Source: Ceratopteris richardii (Eukaryota; Streptophyta; Polypodiopsida; Polypodiales; Pteridaceae). From it: 64,000 nt of DNA. Positions 55,861 through 64,000 of this stretch are shown piece after piece (positions within the stretch are counted from its first letter, which is position 1; each line of letters begins with the position of its first letter). The stretch lies in assembly GCA_020310875.1 (NCBI GenBank), contig CM035407.1, forward strand, positions 92,149,132 to 92,213,131, given 5' to 3'. The notes below the pieces were generated by a model. It saw only the letters and a program-made list of their open reading frames with translations, made no database searches and was not told the DNA's origin. Made by a program: the position numbers and the translations under genes.

Positions 55861-58800
55861 ATGGCAGAAGCAACAGGTCCAAGCTCACACGCAGGAATAA
55901 TTACTGCAGGAATTGATCTGGATAGTCTGCCTGTTGATGTTCCACCAACTGAACGACCTGTGGAGCTGCAACACCTTCAGCAGATTCCGGTACCGGATCC
56001 ACCCACAGGGATCACAGAAAGAGTCCATGCCAATTCTCATTGGTTCAATGGCATGCCACGCCCATTAGGAGAGGCCAAGTATATATGGGAGTCTAAGTGC
56101 GAGTATGATAGATCTTGGGTCAGATTCCAATTCTTCTCCAAGGAGTTTGAGACTCTACAAAACACGTAGGATCTTCAAACCATATGGCAACGTGCAGGGC
56201 TAGCTGAGTACTTTGAGGCACCATTACCAAAACCAGACCTCCTCTGATGCTACTACCTAGTCTCAACACTACAGGCTAATGCAGAAAAGGACAAACCAGG
56301 ATCATTTGTTCTTCCTTCCTTGCTGAACAACAACGAGTTAAAGAGGTTTGAACTTACCTTGGAGTTGGTGAGCTCGGCTTTGAATATGCACGGCACACAT
56401 GTACCTTCAGAGAAGGATGCTCTCGTTCCTACTAACATGAAGGATAGGAAACTACTAAAGCTTAAAGACATGGTAGCACTCACACCAAACGTGTCCATCC
56501 CTCTTCGTATGTGCATGCAACATTTTGCTTTCCCCGGTCAAGACCGCTTCACACAACCGCACAAAAGAATTTGGTTCGCTCTCTACTTAGCGGAGACAGG
56601 TGCGCTACCAATTAAGCTTCCTGTATGGATTATAGATCAGTTGTATGAAGCAAATAAAAGGTCTTCTAGGAAATTAGTGGTGAACGGCTACTGTGCTATC
56701 ACACGCATTATCTACCGGTGCTTAGCATATGATGTACCCATTGAACGTGCCTTAACTTGGGCACAATTACAAATGTTTAAGAGGCTCAAGACGTCCACAC
56801 ATCAATCCAAGCGCATGAGGGGTTCAATCCCTTGTGTCCAGACACGTGAAGTTCTGACTACCCTTGAAGTATCGCCACGAGGGGAGGCCACCGTACCTCC
56901 CTTTACCATTAGAATACCCAGGTCTGGATCTGAAACTACGACACAAGCTACCCCTTCAGCTCCTCCTCTCCATCTGAATTTGAATTTGCTACAACTGGAG
57001 ATGCTGAAGGAATGGATCCCCAGGACTTCGAAGCATTCTTACAAAGTACACAACTCTCTGATGTAGAGTTTTATTCAGATGCAGAAGAACAAGGCACATC
57101 TTCACAAAGAAGAAGAAAATCTACAGACGGTCGCCATGTACATTGGAGTGATGCTCAGCAAGGTCAACAACAAGGACACCTAGAAGAAGAAGGAGCATAT
57201 GAAGAGGAGACCACTGAAGCCCCAGCTTATACAGCAGAACTCCGAAGGCTGTATCAAATCATGGAACGAGTGCGATCGCAACAACTGCTCACCGAACAGA
57301 GCAGTAGAGTACTCATGACTCAGCTGTTGGAAGAAGCAGGAGTTGACCCAGAATATAGTGAAGGTCTCTTATTAATGGCAGAAACATATGGGCTAGTAGA
57401 AGCAATTCGGACCGCCATTAGGAGATCGCCAGTTCAATATGATCCACGAAGATTCCACACACGACCACGATCAGGTAAAAACATCCAGATCCCCATTACG
57501 ACGACAGAAGGGCCGATTACTACATCCGAACCCATTGGGACAACCTCACAAGCAGCAGAAACTGCTAGCCAAGAGCACCCAGTCACCCATGAGGAATCAA
57601 CCGAGCCACTACCACCCACACCCCCACCATCGCCTCCTAGAACAAAAGCCGTGGAAATCACCTTGACCACTGAACCCACCAAACAAACCTTCATCTTCCG
57701 TACTCCCATCTCTAGTTCAACCCTATTCTCCACCTCTGATAACCCAATCTATGAAGCAACCACCATCACTACACAATCCACCGAATCGCTCATAGAGCCT
57801 GCCCTAGGACAACCATCCCCCATGCCCTCAGCCATAGGTCATCCTGACTCCAGATCCATATTCATGGGTTTCCCTACTACCACACCACCCTTCATGCCCT
57901 CCCCAACTCTACGACCTCAACCCCCAACCTCCATCTCTCCACTTCTCCAATCCCTCCATAACTTCCTTGCTAGAACTTTTCAACCCAGGTCTCAACCATT
58001 CCCTTTATTTTCAGCTCCCCACCCCACTTCTCATCTATTCACCACTTTCACACACACACCACCTACCATTCCAATATATATGGTAGACCCCACACTCACA
58101 CCCACTCCTGAAAGTATGGGCATTTCACCACCCACGGCACCTCCCCCACCCCCCACACTTCCACCTTCTCCCATTCCCCCCCCACCAATTTCACCGACAC
58201 ACACATCTCCATTAGACACATCATTCACTCTTCCCCTTCCCCAATCCCCTTCCCATGCATCCTACATTGTACAAACCACACCATCATCCATAGGAAATGC
58301 ATTGGACACCATGCTCACATGTATATCACAGTTAAGGACAGAGTACAATCAGCTCCAACAACATAACGCACGATTGCAAGAGCACTCGGAGGTGCTACAA
58401 AATCGTCTTGCTGCAGTAGAAGAGGAGAATGCTCGCATCCATACACAATTCCATACTTTACAAGAGGCTCATAGTGTATTGGAAGCACAGTTGCAGAATA
58501 CAGACCAAGAAGCAATACAAGTGGTAGAAGGCCATCTAAAAACACAACTCGAACGCAATTCAAGACTTCAACAAAATATGGCACTTCTTAGAAGACACCT
58601 TGCAGCTGCCCACGAGGAGAATCGACGCCTACAGCAAGAGAACCAAGAGAACTTAGAAGCAGCCATTGAAAGCACACCAGGGGCACCCATCAGCCCATCA
58701 AAGTTTCAAGCAGTGACCCTCGACAATATCAAGATCATATTGGAAGACTATGCCATGCTGCTTGAAGCACATGAACAACTCTCAGAGGAACTAAGTCAAC

Positions 58801-60138
58801 TGAAGGAGAAACAACAAAAAGACACAACGACTGCCCCTCCAACCACCTCATCAACGGCTTCACTTCTCACAGACTCAGAGGCCCTACAAGATCTCCAGAC
58901 ACAGGTCACAGAGTTGAAAGCACGCCTACTACAATATGAAAGGCCACCTTCCCCTCCAGAAGCTCCCACCGACGAAGACATAGTACAAATTCCTGTGGAA
59001 CAAACATTTGAAGAAGAATACGACCCACAACCCTTCCCAAGAGGTCAACCAACGGAAGAGGCTTAGGACACATTCGAAGCACCACGGCCCCCATGGCTAT
59101 GACAAGTGGAGGAGATCGGGAGTTCTCATGAAGAGCGTACAGTAGTGCAAAATCAGGCCATGAGGGTCATAGAGGAAACTGTGCTGCAATCTGATTACTT
59201 CAAGAACCTGTCATCGAGACGTCTTATCCTCTCATCAGAACTCCAATACAGGCCTTACTATATTATTCTGGCTGATTACAATGCAGAAATACAGAGAGTC
59301 ACAGGGAAGATACCCTCCTTCGCAACCCAATTTCAACCCGAAGACCTTCCTACAGAGGTGCAAAAAGGCAAGATCCGTCAACCAACATGGCGGCAGAAAC
59401 TTCTTGAAACCTATCCTGAAATGCTCCGCACCTGGAACAATGCGCCATTACATCTACTCTATAATCCATGCTATGGCCCTGTTCCACGACGCCGCTCATG
59501 GAAAGCATTCAACATAAAGGTCCAGAATAACACACAATGCAAGGAATGGCTCAATTATCCATACATTGCGCCACCACAGGGACCACCGTCAGTAGCATAC
59601 ATGATGGGAACAATTCGACATTGGATGCCTCGATTGAAGCCCATGCCAGATGTGGCTGCTCAAATGATGCTTAAGATTTTAGATGCAGGTAGTACTGAAA
59701 ACCTTTAGAAATGCATCCGCACCACAGGTACGTCTACCCGGGTTTACCAATGGAAATTACGATTTGGTCTATGACATGAGCACCACCCCCAGTATTCGTG
59801 TGGCTTACGCCTGGCATGCACGCATCAAATACCTCCCTGCATGTTACAAACAGACATTCGAAGAAATGTTCCGATCAGGTTTCTGGGAGTATCACTCGGA
59901 GGTCTTCGCACCAAAGCCAACACACCTGCTCCATCTCTTTGCTTGTGAACAAGCCATGTACTCTGAGTACTACACCACACCGCAACCAGAGGTCCCTGGT
60001 GCAATAAATTGGGATGCATTGGAAGCTGATCTAGCAAGAGGCTTAAGGATAGGAGAACACGAACTTGCCACCAATGTCATCCAATACTATATCGACCACC
60101 CGATAGAACAGAGGTCTGTCAGAGGCGACAGACGCTAG
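55861..60138 (+). pseudogene. ORFX of Gypsy-A: large accessory gene after integrase (about 1,400 codons)
   Basis: Starts MAEATGPSSHAG. (1) N-domain, 55861-56960: SHWFNGMPRPLGEAKYIWES, two stops (56167, about 56246), NELKRFELTLELVSSALNMHG, LRMCMQHFAFPGQ, WFALYLAETGALPIKLPVWI, AITRIIYRCLAYDVPIERAL. (2) After a frameshift near 56970, the open frame 57012-59066 (684 codons): helical module APAYTAELRRLYQIM to HTRPRSGK, a Pro/Thr/Ser-rich stretch (57480-58260) and a coiled coil (58310-58960) with LRRHLAAAHEENRRLQQEN. (3) C-domain 59106-60138, with a frameshift near 59700: PYYIILADYNAEIQRVTGK, DLVYDMSTTPSI, WHARIKYLPACYKQTFEEM, THLLHLFACEQA, ending RSVRGDRR. No signal peptide, transmembrane segment or catalytic motif seen. 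The N-domain vaguely recalls the ATHILA ORF-1 / plant transposon protein families. Confidence 0.75.
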
Positions 60139-60149
60139 GAAGGGGGGAG
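60115..60149 (+). promoter_or_regulatory. Hairpin plus polypurine tract, Gypsy-A
   Basis: TCTGTC, AGAGGC, GACAGA (60115-60132) overlaps the last ORFX codons. AGGAAGGGGGGAGAG then abuts the LTR. Confidence 0.8.
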
Positions 60150-60756
60150 AGTTGGCATACAAGTCAGATGAAGAGCATACTAGCACAATGGAGCAGTCAT
60201 GCACAATACGGCAACAAGGCCCAATCATTTTTTCCATGGACCATTTACAACTCAAGTGATTTTAATCACTACACAAACATTGTAAATTCCGTTTTTGGTA
60301 GAATAGACTCCATTTTGTGCAAGTCGAGGAGTCCTCGAGCTTGAGGAGTATTAGAACTAGCTACATATCAATTTTCATAATTTTTAGACTCCGTTTGAGC
60401 CCTCAAATAGGCTCTAGAACCTAATTTTTAACTAGGCCGGACACTAGGTCTGGACAAGACCAAAGCTAGTTAGAAAACTATAAAAAGAGCTAGAGAGCTC
60501 ATTTTTGAGGTTAGATTGTTTGTGAATTGAGCTTATGTAAGAGACTTTTTTACTAATGCAAAGAACTCCATTGTTCCTCTCCTTTTTCTTGCCTTGTGTG
60601 TGTGTGTGTATGTGTGTGCATGCTTGTGTGCTTCTCACTCACACACTTGTGCCTTCACTTGCTCATAGTCTTCATACTAGTCCTCACGTCTCCACGGATT
60701 GACAATTATGAGGGGAATCTTCTCACGTTGGTACTCACCATTGTGCTAGAGTGACA
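60150..60756 (+). repeat. 3' LTR of Gypsy-A (607 bp)
   Basis: Begins AGTTGGCATA where the 5' LTR has TGTTGGCATA, so the terminal T is mutated. Ends GAGTGACA, then the target duplication AGAGG (60757-60761). Confidence 0.95.
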
Positions 60757-61080
60757 AGAGGTCTTGCCATAGCTACACAAGAAGCTATGTGGATGAAGAC
60801 ATTGTTCAAAGATCTTGGATTGGAGTTTGGAACTCCAACTATTTTTGGTGACAATATGAGTTCTATTCATTTGGCTGCTAATCCTATTTTTCATGCAAGG
60901 ACTAAACATATTGAAGTTCATTATCACTATGTAAGAGAAAAGGTTCTAAGCAAAGAGATTCAAATATCATATGTGTCCACTCATCAACAATGTGCAGATA
61001 TTCTAACCAAAGCATTGGATGGTACAAAGCTTTGCAAATTCAAGGCTATGATTGGTTTGCAGGTAATCTTGGAAGATTGA
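60757..61080 (+). pseudogene. pol: RNase H C-terminus of Copia-B
   Basis: Resumes after Gypsy-A: RGLAIATQEAMWMKTLFKDL, IFGDNMSSIHLAANPIFHAR, TKHIEVHYHYVREKVL, CADILTKALDG, ending LED, stop. It fits the SSTEAAYRG end at 41578 with one copy of AGAGG. Confidence 0.92.
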
Positions 61081-61098
61081 AGACCTCAAGCATACTTG

Positions 61099-61112
61099 GC
61101 TTGAGGGGGAGC
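61099..61112 (+). promoter_or_regulatory. Polypurine tract of Copia-B
   Basis: GCTTGAGGGGGAGC before the LTR. Confidence 0.8.
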
Positions 61113-62371
61113 TGTTGGAGCAAGTCTATGACAAGCCTAAGTATTTTCTTGAGTCCCACAAAGTCATAGAAGAAGCTTTAAAATGAAGACTACTTAAAGT
61201 TCACTTGTGAACTACCTCTTGTAACTTTTGAAGACTTTACTTAATGTAAAAGTGAAAGAATCTTAAGTGGTTGAGTCCACTTGATCAAAAAGGGAAAGAG
61301 GAGCCACGAATTCGTGATTTGTGGTAGGTAGGGAATCAAATCAATCATTGATTGATTGGAGAGTTAGCCTCCCAAACTCAACTATAAATAGATGGCAGTT
61401 TTAGTCGTGGTTAGAGAGACCTATGTGAAGACCTCCAAGAGCTGAGCTTTATGCCATATCAAGGTGTGATTACAAAGCACACATATTTATCAGTAATTCA
61501 TTGTATTATACAAGCAATATACTTTCATTTTCATGATCATTTGGGTTCATATTTCCATGTTCTTGTGAAGTGTACTACTCACTGCCATAACTCTCAGTTT
61601 TCTCAGTCAGATTGCAGAGATGGTTTCTCTGAGCTTGTTGCATCATTTTCAGTGATTTAACTTGGTAAAGTTAGCTCTATAAGTATACTATACGCTCACA
61701 AATTTTCATGTCATTTGGATGTTGCAATCTTCAGTTATGTTCAGTTGAAGTCAACAATGTCTGTGCATTTTCACTTCTCTATCAAGTACCCGACTTTTTC
61801 ACTCACCTTGTCAGAGCCATTTCTCAGTGGTTACTTATCCAAATTCAGTGATTTAAAGCTTGTTGGATTCATCTTACTGTCTAGTATAACCATAAAAATT
61901 GGCATAATCATTGGATTCTTACATTTTGAGTTATGTTCATTTGTCTGCTCACTGGTCTCAAACTGTAGCAGCCCGTGAAAATCGGGATGATGTCATCACT
62001 TGTTAAAACTCATTCTCAGTGTGTGGTTTATTATTTTTGATGAGATTACTCTTGAAAGTTAGCTCTTTAAGCTACCTAGACTTCCCAAAGAGGAATTAAG
62101 CTAATTGCTACTGTGCTCAGAGAATTATGCAAAACACTGGACAGGTGTATGATCCAAAATAGCAAGTTTTTCACCTCTAAGCTAACTCTAACTTATCTGT
62201 TTTGATCTATCTTTTTGAGAGTGATCTTCCAAGGTACATAGGGTGTCTAATACATCCATTGGCAAGCTAAAGGGGCCCACCATATACTCCTGGAGTTCAT
62301 TTGGCTGGTGTAGATCAAGGATTTTGCAACACCTCTTCATCTTCAAGCACATACCTATCCATCTCTTCACA
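61113..62371 (+). repeat. 3' LTR of Copia-B (1,259 bp)
   Basis: Same length as the 5' LTR; followed by the target duplication CCATC. Confidence 0.95.
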
Positions 62372-62782
62372 CCATCCAACTTATCCTCAACAGCCAACAT
62401 ACAGAATACATCAGTGCTTTCATCCATGGCCAGTGATTGAATTACCTTGATGTAGAAAATTGACTGTATCTCAAAAAGTTGAATAGAACTTCCCAAACGA
62501 ATTCTGCTAGACCTGTAGCAGACTTTGAGATGCTTATACCGGCGAACAGAAACTGGTATATACCTTTGGCACAAAAAACTGAAATAGCCTGCACAAGTGT
62601 TGTAATAGTGCATTCCAAGGCCGAAAGGAGCTCAGATCGCGATTTTGCCACCATAAAGCGAAGTTGTTTTGATCTCGAAAACATGCTGAGTATGCTCACC
62701 AAAATTCGTGTGATTTTGAGACTACGAACGGAGGAGTGTCGACGGCACCCTAGATGAAGCAATGACCTACTCTGATACCAAT
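62372..62782 (-). pseudogene. gag: gag start, leader and primer site of Copia-C
   Basis: Minus strand: the primer site TGGTATCAGA (62780-62771), a 340-base leader, and the gag start at 62427: MDESTDVFCMLAVEDKLDG, which joins TNYPLWAY at 37899. The open minus frame 62188-62613 is partly LTR of Copia-B and is not a gene. Confidence 0.8.
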
Positions 62783-62990
62783 TGTTGGAGTTAGACGTGT
62801 GCGGAAGCACACAAACAGCACAAGGAAGAAGAAGAAGCTTGGAGCACAACACACAATACTGAATGTATTACTAGAGAATGTACAAAGATAAGTAGCCCAT
62901 TAGGGCAATAGGCATATATACAAGCCGGGGGAAAAAAACCTCCTAAAGAGGGAGAAAAGTGTCCCGGTGGTCCTAGTGTGTTCACACACA
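62783..62990 (-). repeat. 5' LTR of Copia-C (right end uncertain, up to 63013)
   Basis: On the minus strand it ends CTAACTCCAACA two bases before the primer site. It contains TATATATGCC and a TTCTTCTTCTTCC tract typical of small copia LTRs. The far end (TGTGTGTGAACACAC or TGTTGATATATTT) cannot be fixed. It is unlike the Copia-K LTR. Confidence 0.6.
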
Positions 62991-64000
62991 TCACTACCTA
63001 AATATATCAACATGGGAAATACTATCACAGGCACCAACAACTCCTCTAATGATGCTATGGGAGTAGGTAAGATCATTGTGACTACTGCTAATGGTAATTC
63101 TTTTACATTGTCAGATGCTTTATTTATGCCAAGGATCAAGAAAAATCTATTATCAGTTTTTGCATTAGCCAAGATTGGCTTGGTTGTGAAATTTTTTGAT
63201 GATAGATGTACAGTTCATGATCTGTCAAATGGCGAGGTGATTATTGCTTCTGGCATTTTATTTCGTGGGTTGTATAAGCTCATAGACTATGAAAGATCTG
63301 TAAATGATTTGGCATGTGCAGTAAATGATTCTTAGGCTATGTCAGATGCAAAGCTTTGGCATGCACACTTTGGTCATTTAAATTTTGCTAGTTTGCTATG
63401 TCTGTAGAAATTTGAAATGGCATCCTCTTTGGCCAAACTTGAGGCACCTGGAAAACATGTGTGTGAAGATTGTATTTTGGAAAAAATGCAGTGTTCCTCC
63501 TTTCTAAAAGATGCTTCAATTCAAGCTGCTCAAAAATTGTAGCTTATTCATAGTAATGTATGTGGTCCTATGCAGACACCGTCTTTTGGAAACTATCTTT
63601 ACTTCATGACTTTCATTGATGATTTTTCCAGGCATGCAGGGTATATCCATTGAAAGAAAAGTCCAAAGAATTCATGTGCTTCAAACAGTTTTTGGTATTG
63701 GCTAAAAATCTATAAGCATGTAAAATGGGCACACTCGATTCTGATCGGGGGGGGGGATATATGTCTTATGACTTTAATGCATTTTTGGTTGAACATGGGA
63801 TAAAACATTAGTGTACAATGTCATATACACCCCAACAGAATGGAGTTGCTAAACGAAAGAACTGGTCACTCATGGAGATGGCAAGGTGTATGGTCAAGAG
63901 TCAGGCTTTACCAGGTAGTTTCGGGCTTGAAGCTATCATATGTACAGCATATGTACTTAACAAGTGTCCCACTAAAACATTGTAGTCTATGACTCCATAT
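62991..64000 (+). pseudogene. pol: Copia-H: protease end, pre-integrase and integrase, cut by the window
   Basis: 62967-63335 encodes TANGNSFTLSDALFMPRIKKNLLSV (post-protease region, given here as a run of short motifs: FTLSDALF, RIKKNLLSV), FRGLYKL. After a stop come KLWHAHFGHLNFASLL and VCEDCILEKM (zinc domain), LIHSNVCGPMQTPSFG, FIDDFSRHAGYIH (first core Asp region), then a G-run (63747-63756) that shifts the frame at the second Asp, and QQNGVAKRKNWS (Glu replaced by Lys in the usual GVAER). At least six stops. Same family as Copia-G. Confidence 0.82.

Larger units (their letters stand above)
41579..60756 (+). mobile_element. Gypsy-A: near-complete giant Ty3/gypsy element (19.2 kb)
   Basis: LTRs at 41579-42189 and 60150-60756, target duplication AGAGG on both sides, tRNA-Asp primer site and polypurine tract. 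Internal order: leader array, (Copia-D insert), gag, zinc knuckles, PR1, RT-RNase H, duplicated integrase zinc domain, integrase, PR2, Trp-motif spacer, ORFX. Without Copia-D and its duplicated target the element is about 16.3 kb. The coding is inactivated by stops and frameshifts. The tRNA-Asp primer and a gene after integrase recall Athila-type elements. Confidence 0.95.
37900..62371 (+). mobile_element. Copia-B: Ty1/copia element split by Gypsy-A, nested in Copia-C
   Basis: LTRs of 1,259 bp each at 37900-39158 and 61113-62371. Target duplication CCATC (37895-37899, 62372-62376) sits in gag of Copia-C. Without Gypsy-A the element is about 5.3 kb. Gag C-terminus, protease and the integrase N-terminus are deleted. 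Confidence 0.95.

Noticed and set aside
55861..60138. ORFX as an envelope protein
   Set aside because: Position fits, but I see no signal peptide, hydrophobic fusion segment or membrane anchor.
62188..62852. Minus-strand frames of 136-141 codons
   Set aside because: One runs across the Copia-B LTR end; both cover the leader of Copia-C in the wrong context. Only MDESTDVF to KLDG is gag.

Overview
The window comes from a repeat-rich land-plant nuclear genome. It is AT-rich and built almost wholly of LTR retrotransposons of the Ty1/copia and Ty3/gypsy types. Their primer sites match the plant initiator-Met tRNA (copia) and tRNA-Asp (gypsy). I find no convincing host gene, rRNA, tRNA, DNA transposon or CRISPR array. 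Nearly every coding region is broken by stops, frameshifts or deletions. The species cannot be told from this sequence; a vascular plant with a large genome is my inference. Element names used here (Gypsy-1, -A, -F, -L, -M; Copia-B to -K) are mine.

Layout. 1-3335: 3' part of Gypsy-1, inserted in a minus-strand gypsy (F'/F, 3336-13011). Copia-E (3740-9950), a non-autonomous element with 1.6 kb LTRs, is nested in F. 13012-15600: degenerate minus-strand Copia-G. 15600-17340: unassigned. 17340-20306: plus-strand Copia-I, truncated. 20307-25086: minus-strand remnant of a divergent gypsy (M). 25087-31530: minus-strand Copia-K, split by plus-strand Copia-J (27615-31192). 31535-36743: 3' part of Gypsy-L. 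From 36744 to about 62990 there is a nest: minus-strand Copia-C is split by Copia-B (37900-62371), B is split by the 19.2 kb Gypsy-A (41579-60756), and A is split by non-autonomous Copia-D (43146-45999). B, A, D, E and J all have matching 5-bp target duplications, so the nesting order is firm. The right end is plus-strand Copia-H.

The most unusual system is the gypsy lineage seen as A, L, 1 and F, with M as a divergent relative. Its genome reads LTR, tRNA-Asp primer site, leader tandem array, gag, protease, RT-RNase H, integrase with a duplicated zinc domain, then a second protease-like domain. After that comes a spacer with repeated tryptophan motifs, and then a very large extra reading frame (ORFX, about 1,400 codons in A). 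ORFX has an N-terminal globular domain, a Pro-rich and coiled-coil middle and a conserved C-terminal domain. It begins just after a splice-acceptor-like site in three elements. A 6-bp-stem hairpin sits next to the polypurine tract in all three copies whose 3' end is visible. ORFX occupies the place of the env-like gene of Athila-type elements but shows no obvious membrane segment.
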